Assembly: GCA_964036295.1 (NCBI GenBank)
Contig: OZ038462.1
Coordinates: 31,334,855 to 31,398,854, forward strand
DNA length: 64,000 nucleotides
From: Plumapathes pennacea
Lineage: Eukaryota > Cnidaria > Anthozoa > Antipatharia > Myriopathidae
Reading direction: 5' to 3'
The notes below the pieces were generated by a model. That model made no database searches, was not told where the DNA came from, and saw nothing but the letters and a program-made list of their open reading frames with translations. Positions 34,201 through 45,700 of the stretch are shown here, piece by piece. A program made the position numbers and the translations under genes. How positions within the stretch are numbered: the first letter of the stretch is position 1; each line of letters starts with the position of its first letter.

Positions 34201-36065
34201 TAGCTTGCAGCAAAAGTTTCAGAATTTGAGTCACTGTTACCATTGTGGCTACAGTTAGAGAAGACAGTGCATTATCAGGTAGGCCAGTGGCCATTTCTGC
34301 AGGGTTACATTCCATCCAACACTGCAACAACAATGGTACAATAGTTTGTGTAAAATTGTGCAGCTCATGTGGGTTTGAAAAAACATTTAAGGGGCCATCA
34401 GCACATGACATGGAGGGTGTAACCACGGAATTTGTAGGAAGGATTAATGTTGACAAAACAGGTTTATCAACAGAGTGTGAGTGAACTTGAACAATGGTTG
34501 GTTTGCAGAGGCTAAATATGATGGTTGGCTTCTTTGAGGGATCTCTATTTTCATCTGCTTTTCCATGGCTTGGGTCATTATGATCTTTCAAAGCTTTTAG
34601 AAAATCAAACAACTGTTGCAGAACTTTCAGCCTTGATCCTTGAGAAGAGAACTTCCCTTTTGGGTTGGTAATCACAGCTTTCCCAGCAAATCCCAGTTTA
34701 CTCCTCCCTGCGTTCTGAGTAGTAGACATTGAACTTTGATGTGTAATCAAACCAACAAAGTTCTGAAGCAACTGTGATGAATTTGTGGCTATCAACTCTG
34801 GGTAGTTTTTGAGACAAAGTTCCAAGAAACTGAGGGAATCAAGTTGGATATCTTCGTAAATATGAGTCATAGCACAACTCAGATGAGCAGAAAAAAGAGC
34901 AGAAAATGGTGCCATTTTCTCCGAGGGTATAAGGGGGAAAATGCTGCGTAGAAGCAGCAACAGTGATTGGCGGACTGTAGGCTCCATGTCTGTGACTTTC
35001 TCAGACACCCGGTGAATTACAGTGCTCAGATTTTCATGCAGAACTGCTTCGTGAAGCTGGAACAAGTCTCTCAGACCAATAAGAGCCTCCTGCCGCATAG
35101 TGGCACTGTAGTGACAAACTTGGGACAGAAGGTCCTGAAAGGAATGAGGATGCAATGTAGATTATTACAGGCGACTCTTTACAGCCACTGTTATCTCTTC
35201 CCTAAGTCAGTATTTTAGCAACTGTAAATAGGGCTGCTATAGGACAGTAGAGTATTTGAGGCTGCATGATCAATTCCAGCTGTTTACCATCCCAGCAACA
35301 CTGCCTCTGGGGTGGGGGGTGGGAATAACTTGAATGATCATCAGATCATGCAAATCCAAGATGGCCACCATTTGAGTTTAAAAGAAAACAGTTCAAAATT
35401 ACAGCATGTCCATCAAAAGGTGTGTTGTAGAAAACATAATATATATATGTAACTATACACATATGTGGAGAGTGAAGATGAAACAACCAATTATACACAT
35501 TCAATCATAAACCTTGTCCAGGGACAGGGCATTTGTCATTCCTGGTGGGCCTGGGATTGTTCCATGAGAAAATTCCCTGGGGGGTGGGGATGTAACAGGT
35601 ATAACAGCCAGCAATTGATCAGTGCATTTTTATTGTATTTCTTCTGGTCACAAAGAACTGTTTGCTGTCATAAATGAACTGCTCATACTCTAAATGGCCC
35701 TATCATTGCCAAGATGCTTGTTGTTCAAAAGCGACCTAGAAACCTTCCTTGTGAAAATGATTTTCCTTGAAAGGTCTCGCATATTTGGACAAAAGCCAAC
35801 GTTGTTTTCTTGCTCAAAAATCGTCTGTTACTCTCTGGTCAATCTGTAGTTGTCGCCCTTGACTAGCAATCCATACCTTCAAAGTCTGTCTCCTCTGATT
35901 GGTGGGTCTTCCGTCTTTGCTCAACTGAGATGGAAGAACAATCGCTCGCGACTTGAACGAAGTTTCTGTCACATTTTGCCCCTGTGGCAGCTTCTTGCCA
36001 ACTTTGAGCTTCACCTTCTTAAAGTCCTGCTCCTTGATCTTTCTCTTCCTTTTACTTTTCCCCAT
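25225..36065 (-). CDS. TEX10: Testis-expressed protein 10 homologue (Rix1/5FMC complex)
   Basis: TEX10 is the animal Ipi1 homologue. It is a nuclear HEAT-like protein that works with PELP1, WDR18, SENP3 and LAS1L in 60S ribosome maturation. The 13 coding exons, in transcription order, are 36065-35877, 35134-33775, 33286-32960, 31851-31674, 31333-31248, 27781-27703, 27487-27460, 27205-27116, 27047-26967, 26699-26641, 26360-26119, 25785-25658 and 25317-25225. All are GT-AG and total 2,940 nt, or 979 aa; human TEX10 is 929 aa. The N-terminus has the basic signature FKKVKLKVGKK. Exon 2 holds the Ipi1_N-type region (AHLSCAMTHIYEDIQLDSL). SYLSFLFTAGIGFSRAEM spans exons 5-6, and the last exon aligns with the human C-terminus (YKADLKYRYSLFK). 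The MGKSKRK start was chosen by homology over an in-frame Met six codons upstream. Exon 2 alone is 453 codons, while the rest are short. Confidence 0.95.
25503..25581. repeat. Short inverted repeat (CAACCTCGTTCCCAGGCTCT)
   Basis: CAACCTCGTTCCCAGGCTCT TTCAT is mirrored by ATGAA AGAGCCTGGGAACGAGGTTG with about 30 bp between. It is intronic in TEX10, between the last two exons. Confidence 0.8.
28508..28678 (+). CDS. Candidate short ORF with signal-peptide-like start
   Basis: Starting at the internal Met (MRVNLKVLCILLLCIILADT) the frame encodes a basic n-region, a strongly hydrophobic core and a small-residue cleavage zone. About 30 further residues and a stop follow. A GTAAAG donor-like site lies within it, so it could be the first exon of a secreted-protein gene nested antisense in the TEX10 intron. 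There is no homology that I recognise. Weakly supported. Confidence 0.2.
   Translation: MELFSMRVNLKVLCILLLCIILADTSKASENLTFVWNQNFTLHAFMLLLRDFGSVP
28729..29064 (+). CDS. Candidate 111-codon ORF, function unknown
   Basis: The ORF opens MAEEKVTVGRSC and is unusually basic, with Arg/Ser/Lys clusters (RSPPRRSREP, LNKSRKSRR). It lies inside the long TEX10 intron on the opposite strand, 50 bp after the signal-like ORF. No conserved domain is recognised and there is no clear promoter. It may be a chance or decayed frame. Confidence 0.2.
   Translation: MAEEKVTVGRSCFAQFYCIPINVYVKENRSPPRRSREPSHVPLNYLSRILNKSRKSRRLIQEYISKNVPKSSKVHDYTRAYVLHNANAFRERACKQHGNNKKPQMEMEREN
30158..30490. mobile_element. MITE with ~38-bp terminal inverted repeats and TTA target duplication
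   Basis: The left end GGCCCCGTCCACACTACGCC and the right end GGCGTAGTGTGGACGGGGCC are exact reverse complements, and the pairing continues inward (GGATAAATTTGAAAACGC). TTA directly flanks both ends (30155-30157 and 30491-30493), the three-base duplication typical of PIF/Harbinger-type elements. It is 333 bp with no coding capacity. The near-perfect ends imply fairly recent insertion. It lies in TEX10 intron 5. Confidence 0.9.
32531..32795. mobile_element. Decayed relative of the 30158 element
   Basis: It begins TAGGCCTTGTCCACACTAAT and ends near ACGGATCAGTGTGGATACGT, with GTTTTCAAACGAAAACGG inside. The ends no longer match well. It is intronic between TEX10 exons 3 and 4. Confidence 0.5.
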
Positions 36066-37055
36066 GCTACGTCGAAGAAACACAACAATATTATTGCAAA
36101 CCCCGCTCTACACGTGAATTTACCGCGCCCGCATTGCAGCCAGCAGACGTTATGGAAGAACAGGCGCACTGAGCCATTCAAATTCGAAGGTCTCGGAGTG
36201 AGCGGGAGCAAAGATGGCGCCTGACGTTGAGCAAGACTGTAAACTTTAAAAGCTCGCTTTCCTGAAGTGGTTTTGCACCTTTAAAGGTAAGCAACACTTT
36301 GTTAGGTTTCTGTATAAATACATGTTTTGACTGCACTGGGGAATTTAAGGGTCCGATTGGCATTGAGATGAAATGAGCCTGATTCCCTATAAAACGTGGA
36401 GCCGAAACAGCGTGTGCGAACTAACTCTATTTGATTGCGGGAAGGGCTTGGATAGCTTACATGGTTTGTTTTTGTAGTTTCAATAAAGCTATGTTTGGAA
36501 AAACGCGACATTATTAGCTTGATATTTACATCTTTGACGGTCGATCTGACCGCGCGTCCTGGGCAACGAACACTCGAGTAGTAGTATGTACTGTAAGACC
36601 AGGAGCGGTGCTGCGTGATTAGAAGGCAATTTATTCGCTTTTATAACGCTCGATAGAAGTAACGATGTTACTTCTTTACTAATGTTTTAGCAACAAACGT
36701 AAAACAATCTGTCACGCTTCTGAATAGTCCCACCACATGACTGTGTATATAGCGAAGCATTGTGGGTAATCGATTTGGAGTCAGTGAGAGTAAAAGAATA
36801 GAGGCCTCGAAGCAACTGTGAGCGAATAACTTGGCATGTGTTAGATTGTTTATTATAAGTAAGTCAGTCACCCAGTCAGCATATGGTCCTCCATGTCCAA
36901 AGACGATTGAAATGAAATGTTAGTTGGGACTGCTTTTGTGACTGACACTCCATAGCTGTGTTTAAGGGGGTCCACACAAGTGGGGTTTTTGTTTTTGTGT
37001 TTGTTGAGGTAAAGAGTGAAATGTTGTCCTCTCTCTTTTTTATCACCCTACTAGC
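36066..37055. promoter_or_regulatory. Head-to-head TEX10/TRRAP promoter region with probable TRRAP 5' UTR exon
   Basis: The two start codons are 990 bp apart and face away from each other. A non-coding TRRAP exon probably ends at 36286 (TTAAAG then GTAAGC) and splices to the acceptor CCCTACTAG at 37054, one base before the TRRAP ATG. If so, the shared promoter lies in the roughly 150 bp between the TEX10 start and about 36210, where an AAGATGGCG YY1-like motif occurs (36211-36219). No TATA box is evident. The remainder, 36287-37054, would be TRRAP intron 1 of the transcript. Confidence 0.55.
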
Positions 37056-39708
37056 ATGGCAACCATCACTCCAACATCAGTTTCGGCAACCCTGCCGCAG
37101 GATGGTGCACCCACCAACATCATCAAGAAGTTCACAACATATGCCAATATGCTCACGGAGGCCAACGTTCGTAAGTTCTTGGGTCATACCTTTTGTTCCC
37201 GAGAGCAATACTTCTTCTGACCTCTGTACTGCTTTGTAATTTATTTACACACTGTGTAGCATGCTACGGGACTGAATCCCAGGTCCCTTCTCCTCCTGAT
37301 TCTCATGAATGCCTTGTACATAACCGTCTGGTAACCTGTATTTGATATGGAGTGGTATTCAGAGGTTGAAATTAATTGACACTTTTGGATTAATTAGTCT
37401 AAACAAGTTTGATACTGCATTCCCAGCCAATCAGAACCCACAAAACCTGATTGCAATCTATAAGCAAACAGTGATGGTGTTTTCTTGCACTGCTGATTGG
37501 TCAGTTCTTCAAAGTTAAACCTATTGTCAGTAACTAATACTTCACCTGGCTTTTGATTGGTTGAAAGTGTTTTCTTTTACAGTGACACTACTGGTCAAAT
37601 GTAAGTTCTGTTACATCTTGGTTCTCTTGAGAGGTGTTGCTCGTCTCTCCTCGAGAATCAATGAACTGATAACCTGTTGATTATGCATTGTACAGTAGCC
37701 TTGTTTGTGATTGGTATGTAACTTTAATTATTAGTTTTGGTTTTGAAATCCATCCAAAAACTGCTCTAGCTTGAATATCTTATCACTATCATGCTCTTGT
37801 TTCAGCTGATGAGAACAAGCTCAAAGCTGCTCAAGAGATCAGTGAGAACTTTGAGGTACTGTACAACAGGTTGCAAACAGGGGCCAATTCAATAAAGCAT
37901 TTTACAAGTGTATTTTACAAGTTGGACCAATTTCTCCACATGTTAAAACACACTTTAGTCCAAAGACATGGCCAAATATTGTTCCAGCTATGTATTTGAG
38001 ACCTCCATCTGTAATCTTTTGCAGACTTTTGTCAAATTAGAAAACGTTTAGTGGTGTTTGAATAAGGGTCCAACTTGTAAAATACATGTAAGTGTTTACT
38101 GAATTGGCCCCAGTTTGACAATGTAAAATCTTACATTCTACCACAGTCACACTGTTATTACTACACAGTCATATATCACATGGTCAGATGAAATCTCATT
38201 CACTATGATTTATCAAAAGCCACTTCACAGTCTCTTGGTAGTTTGTCATGTGGTAGTTTTTGTGCATTGCCACTACAGGTAATCAAGGTCATGATTAAGC
38301 TAGCAAATACTCTCGTTATTGCTTTGAACACTTCAAGACAATATACAAGTTGTTTGATTTGTGGAGAAATTATAGTTTCTTTTTTTTTTTCATTTCAGGG
38401 CATACTGCAATCTGGCAATTATGCCACATTTCTTGAACATGCTATCCCAAGATTTGTACAATTCCTTAGAGAAGGTAAGATGAAATGAAGCAAACAAAAT
38501 AAAGTCGGAGTACCAGTAAGACAGAAAAAATACAGAAGATATAGATTTGTTGGAGCATCTACAGTACTGTGTATCAAATAAATTGTGTTCATATACTGTA
38601 AGATGTTCAACTTATGCCAAATGAAGTTAGGAAACTCGTTGTCTATTTATTAGGGCCACAACCGAGCTCATGGCCACTCTAACACAACAAAATGTGCCTT
38701 ACTAGCATGAGGGCTCTGAATCCCGTAGTCCTGGCAACAACTAAAAAGTACCTCATGTACGAGTAACATAGTGTCCACTCAAAGCCTCAAATACAACATA
38801 AGATACATTTTCACCTGCAAATACAGTCCTTAATATGGGCACTTATGGTATGCAGACATGAAGGGGCTGCATTACAGGCTATCTTTTTTTTGGAGGTAGT
38901 GTGTGGTAGATGTGTACATACCTAGATACATGTATGCAATATTAATGTGCTCAATTACTCAATATGCACAGTATGATTATTTTAAATGTAAACTATGTAT
39001 AAATGTGACACAAATCACATTCTCGTAAGCGACCAACTCTAGACCACTTCTTCTAATTTCTGAGGTTGTCGCCTAGGAGAGCTTCGACTGTACACAAATC
39101 TATACAATGTACACACAATGTTTAAAGCAAGTTTCGTATTTCTAGGAGAGCCACAGTTTGTAGCGGAAATCATACAACAGGTTTGTTGATTATTGCAGTG
39201 CAATTTTCACTTTGAGGATCATCCTGTTATATTCAAATGTAAATAATCATGTCATTATTGTTGGGCCACTCTTCAACTATTTCCTCTTTTTCTTTCTTCT
39301 TAAACTTACTGTACATGTACTGTACCTTAGCAGTAAACCAGTAAATCTTGCTTTGGCAATTTTTTCTCTTGAATGCCTGAATATTATGTGGTTTATCAAG
39401 TTTTCTGTAGACCTGTATCTTGTTGATCAATACTCATAATATAATGTTACAGCAACTGAGGAAACTGCTTTTGGAGATTCTTCATCGTATCCCAACAAAT
39501 GATCACCTCAGGCCTCATTTCAAGGTACTGTTAGATATGACTGACAGTGTACATTGTATTCTTTGAGCCCAGTGTAGTGGATACCTAGAGGCAACTTGTT
39601 TTTTTTTTTTTTTAAATCTGTTTCCATTTTCCTTTTTTTCAGTCCATCCTTTCATTGATGTTTCATCTCCTGGAGGTGAGTTTGATTGTCCTTCTGTAAT
39701 GCTACATT

Positions 39709-39751
<43 letters not shown>

Positions 39752-42700
39752 CAGAACTATACCTAAATATTCCATGGATTACCCTCTTGCTTACAGTAGA
39801 AAGTCTCCCAAACATACACGCACATGTACCCTATACAGCACACATATTTGTATATTATTTGGGTATTAAACTATTAACTAATTACCATTGTTTGTTTGTT
39901 TGTTTTGCTACAACGCAGATTGAAAATGAAGAAAATGTGTTGGTTTGCCTGAGGATAATAATTGAGTTGCACAAGCAGTTTAGACCACCACTGCAAGCAG
40001 AGGTAAGGACATAGATTTTTTCTTTATCTTTCTTTCATTTATCTTACCTTTTTTTTAGTTCTTTTTCTGTACAGTACAGTATGTCTTGGCCAGTCAACCT
40101 TTTGGAAAGTAATGGCTTATGCACAAGCATCTAAAGTCAACCTTGACCCTCATATTTCTATTTCCCAGATACAGCACTTTTTGCAGTTTGTCAAAACTAT
40201 TTACAAGGACCTCCCTTCTAATGTGGTAAGAGTTAACTCATGGACTTGAATAATAGTCTGATTAATAAATTTCCACTGGTTTGCCGTGGTGTGGGCTCTT
40301 ATTTACCACGATTTATGTCATCACATGGTCAAAATGTTGTGGACTCACGAGGCGCTTCGCCGAGTGAGTCCGCAACTAATTTTGACCATGTGATGACGTA
40401 AATCGTGGTAAATAAGAGTCCATACCACGGCAAACCAGTGGAAATTTGTTTTTTACCACAACATTTAGAAATATACAGGAAACTTTTGTTGTATTTCACT
40501 GCAAAACGTGACATGCTGGCGTCAGCTGGCGTCAGCATCGTTGTCTGGACTCTTATTTACCACGGTAAATCGACCAATCAGAGAGCGAGAAACTAGCGTG
40601 TTGTGGTAAAAAGTAGTTTACACAATACTGTATCTATATTATTGGCACACTAAGTATTAAGTTTGTTGTTGTTTTATGCATGTGCCTGTACATTTGTGCT
40701 GAACTAACACACACAAATGTATTTAGGGTTCACACGTCATCATTTGTATGTTTCATTTATTGTTTTTGCAGAAACAATTCTTTGAGGTAGTGACCATTGC
40801 AGGAGCTGGTAATGTAACCACTGGAGGAAACGCAACTCCCACAGCTGCATCCAGCGCCTCGGGTACTCCCCCTGTGACCACTCCCACCGCTTCACCCCTC
40901 AGTGCTGGGGATGGGACCTCGTCAAAGGGTGGTCAGGTAAGGAAACAAAGATGGCAGATTTGTCAGAGTTCTCATGGAGGCCAAAGTTCACAGCTCATAG
41001 TTCTCAAGGAAGTTGCCTTATCACAGGACCATAGAAAAATAGAATGGCTCATAAATTAGGCCAGCTAACACTAAATGTGATGTATCAGGTGGACTAACTG
41101 TAGGTGATAATGAAATAAAATAAGCTCTTATAATTTCCATTCCAAATAACTGCCTTTAAATTCAGGGTGATTCTATAAATAAAAACTGTGAGCAGGCAAA
41201 ATTTGTGACTTTTGGAATAATATTAAACATTTGACACACAGTCAAGATCTTTCAAGCAAAACCTTAATTGGAGTTACATAGTGACTTGTACTGTACTGTA
41301 GTATTACAGTGGATGTGATGTCTGCCATGAATTTCACTAATGGTCTCTGTTTCTAATACAGACCACGATTCCCAAAGCTGTGAATTCCCTGAAGGTGTTG
41401 GCTGAGTTACCAATTATTGTTGTACTTATGTACCAGGTAAGCCTTGAATGGAAAATGTAAAATAATAGGATTGGTGTACTGTAGTGTGCTTTTTATCAGA
41501 CATAACCAACATTTAATCTTTAATTTGTTTGAAATATCTGCTATTTTGCATGTGGTAAGGCCGATTTCCATGGCATGATTTTTTGCTTACAACTGTTGTA
41601 TGAGACCTTATGACATAAGTCATGCAGTATGCCGTAAATTTGATTTACATGGTGTGATTCATGTCGTAACTGCGTCGTAAGAAGGTCGCAATCACACAGA
41701 AAGGGCACAATTACAAGCAAAGGTTGCATCATCTACATCAGATTTAGTTTGCTGCAAAATAGCAGATATTTCAAAAAGGAGTACAGATCTGAAACTTGAC
41801 TGTAAGGCTAATTTGACATGCTCTTTCTCATGACGAGGTTTATTTGAGTTAACTGTGAGCAATCAGTGTGTATACATACAGTATAACAGTATATTTCTTT
41901 GCTTGTTGCAACTGTAGCTGTATAAGCAGAGCGTACACAATGTTGTCGCAGAGTTCATCCCACTCATCATGAAGACTATTGTCCTTCAGCCCTCTCAATT
42001 GGCAAGGTACGTTGGGCCATGGAACAGTATTTATTTTCACATTTGATAGACCACATGTAAGGAAAAGTCGCGATCTGCCTCTCGTCTACCAAAGTGAATA
42101 TCTTTATTTCCTTCACGGGCCCTCTCCAGCTCTGTCCTTTGAGCAATTTGCAATCCATTTTCATCCGGCTCGTTCGAGAAGAGGATCTATTTGGTTTCTT
42201 TTTACCTATTTTGCTATCAATATGTTATATGTTTTCTTGTGTCTGGAAGCAATTTGACCAGTCTCTTTTTGAAATTTCTCTTCGTAAACAAAAACATGGT
42301 ATTTGCTGAGAGGGTTTCCTTATTGAAGAAGAAAAAAAGCAACAACAACAACAACAACAACAGCAACAAACAAGCACAAGAACAAGAACAAAAAAAACAG
42401 GACATGCCCAGAGGAATTCTCAAGAGACTGGCATTTTTTCATGTTTCAGGAAGTCTCCAAACTTCAACAAAGAGATTTACGTGGACTTTGTGGCTGCACA
42501 GATCAAGACTCTGTCATTCTTAGCCTACATAATCAGAATTTACCAGGATGTGGTGAACCAGTATTCACAAAACATGGTGAGCGGCATGCTGGGCCTTCTG
42601 CGATACTGTCCCCAGGAAGTGGCGCACTTGAGGAAAGAACTGCTGATTGCCACAAAACACATTCTTGCTACAGATTTGAGGACCAGTAAGTATCGCTGTT

Positions 42701-45700
42701 AATGCATTACTACTGGATGCAAGTTTATCCTTGCATGCAAATCACAAAGATGACTGATCGTCAAGAGAGAATCTACTGTATCATTGCTGTTTGGTTTTTC
42801 TTTCCCTGGTTGTCTTTCAGAAAAAGAAAACTGTGCGATCATCGGTGGTGGGAAAAATAGTTAGACGACGAACAAGGGCCGATGAAGGGCTGTTGCTTAA
42901 AATGTTAGCTTTTACTATCTTTCACAGTGTTGAGTTTGACATCTGCATCAACCTTGGGTTGGCATATTAAAATTACCTTTAAACAGAGTTTGTCTTGCCA
43001 AAAATTTTCAATTCATTAGCTGTCATATAAATCCATTCAAAAGGAAGCGCTCTCAATGTGCACATTTTAATATCAGTTGAGTGATAGTGATCGAGTTTGA
43101 CTGAACTTATAAAAATCTTCCAGCACCAGGGTTGTCAAATGAAACTTGACAAGTGACCACTTATATGAAAGTTTCTCATACCAGTACATTCTATATTTGC
43201 AGCGTTCTCTTTGTTGGGCAGGGTTCGTGTTTGTCTTGTTTGGTCTTCGTCTTGTTTTTCTTGTTTTGAAATTTTAAGAGCTATTTTGGACTGGCGATTC
43301 GTTAATTAGGTCTTTCGTACTCTGTAAAACAACCTCTATTTTGCCTTTAGGATTCGTTCCACACATTGACCAGCTGTTCGACGAGGAGGTGCTGATAGGA
43401 ACCGGCTGGACGACGAAGGAATCGCTGCGTCCCTTGGCCTACAGCACCCTGGCGGACCTGGTACATCACGTGCGCACTCACCTACCCCTCCCTCACTTGT
43501 CTCTTGCTGTGCACATGTTCTCCAAGAACGTTCACGATGACTCTCTTCCTGTCAGCATCCAGACCATGTCCTGCAAGGTATGGCTTCCATCTGCAGCTAT
43601 CACCTGCGATTAAAAAAACAAAACAAAAAAAAAAGCGCATTGCAAACGCATGTCGCTTCTGAAAGTGCGTATAGTCAAAATGAAAGAAAGGATTTCAAAA
43701 GCGTGTAGGTTCTATTTTCACCGCCTATCTACACGAAAACGATCAAATTTGTGAGCGGAAACAAGTAACAAAAGAAACAGAAGAAACAAGTAAGACATAC
43801 CATTGCGAACAGTTATAATTCACAACGCGATTTCTGTTGTTCTCTGAGGAGACTGTACGCAAATGTACCTCAAAATCCACTCGCTTACGTACGAGAAACG
43901 CACCGAAAAGCTTTTCTGCGTAAATGCGGTCTCTGCGTCTGACTGCACAGCGTTTCCTCAGCGAATCAGCGCCCAAGAATGAAAGTCTTTGTGCGCCTCG
44001 TTGAAGGCGTGTCGGCCATGTTAGATCTGACTACCAACTTTACAGCCTGAAGTTGTTGTTTAAACCTGAGTGTTCCTGGCATTTGCAGTTGTTGCTGAAC
44101 TTGGTGGAATGTATACGACAGAAAAGTGACGAGCAAGGAAGTGTGAGTAACTTTTAGTCAGTTTTAACCAACTTTTATCAGATAACGCCTCTAATTTGGC
44201 GGGAAAATTGCGCACGCTGAGCGGGCCCCGTGCCCAGACTTCCTCTATTTTTGTCACGCTAGGTATTTTGTTTTCAGAATAGCACAAAGTCTGTTTTGTT
44301 TTTAGGAATTGATATTCTGTGTGTTCTGTTATTCTTATACCGGAATACCTTTATGTGTCTGACTTTGTGTTTCAGGGTCGGGATATACTCATGAGAATGT
44401 TGGAGGTGTTCGTACGAAAGTTTCAGTCAATCGCAAAGCATCATATCCCAGCCATCTTTCACCGTTGGTGAGTAAATTATCCAGGCGTAATAAGCTTGAC
44501 GTCACTTCCGTTGGTCAGCGTTCGTCGCCATTATTATCTAACTCGGGCTAAAACTTCACCTCGTGTGCAAGTTCCGTTTTTCTTGTGAACAACTTATGTT
44601 ATAGAAAATGCATTGAACTTACTTATAGGCTAGTATCAAGTTTTTTTTCTACTCTACGTGTACGTCTTTAGGTTTTACAAGCGTTACGCTGAACTACAGT
44701 ACGAAATCTGCATTTGAATTCACAATTTTGCGTAAAGGTGACCGTCGCGCGGTGTGCACTGGGAAATTACGCACTGGTTATTATTTGTTGTTTAAACAGT
44801 CAGCAGATGAGTGAAGTGCAACAACAGTCAACATCAACCGCGTCAGGTTCCACAAGCGCCAGCACGAGCACCACAGCAAGTAGCACGGCTGCTTTGACTA
44901 CCACCACAGCCGCGACGACGGCAACAACAACGACGACGACGCCGACGAACAGTTCTTCTGCCACTGATTCTCCTGCTCAGCAACAGGATCAGTCAGAAGG
45001 AACTAAGGTGACGTCATACTCTCCCCCAGTCTCTATCTGTCTGTCCTACTCACTCGGCAATAACGTTAACCCTTTTATTCTCAAGCTCGGCTAGGACGCA
45101 TGCGCAAGGCTCAAGTCCCAGCAACTTTTCCCATACAAATGTTCTTAATATTTCGTTGTGCGCCTGCACGCTCTTTCCGATTCTGGCGCTCAAAAAGCCT
45201 CAGTAGCGAGGGTCATGTGGCCTCTTTTTGCCTATTGCGTTCCCGTAGTGACGTGAGCCAGCCGAGTACTTTCTGTCTCTAATGTTTGTGTTTTGTGACT
45301 CTTTTTTTTTTACAGAAACCTTCCAGCACTGCATCAGGTGAGATGAAAGCTGCTGATCATCAGAGGCCTGATTACTCTTCAACTCCTAGTATCGAGATAC
45401 AAATCATCCCAACTGTTATCACAGAGATTGAATAGGCAATGTAAAGAGATCTGAGCAAAGTATCAGGTCTTGTGTCCTTATACTGAGTTCATGTCGGCGG
45501 CTGAAAGTTGAATAAAAAAAATGTGCCTGAAATAGAATAATTAACATTTTTCTTTTACTTTTCTTTTTATCGAAAGATTGTTTAATAAAAAGATTGTTTA
45601 ATAAAAGGTGGACCCTTCCTTTCACGTTAAGTTTTTTCTGATCCAAATACTCTTTTTCGGCCGTTTTCTTTTTTTCAATTGGAGTTAGCGTTCGTATTCA

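Noticed and set aside
33701-35155. Full 484-codon minus-strand frame as a single TEX10 exon
   Set aside because: The frame overruns a clear donor at 33774 and an acceptor at 35135. The exon is 35134-33775.
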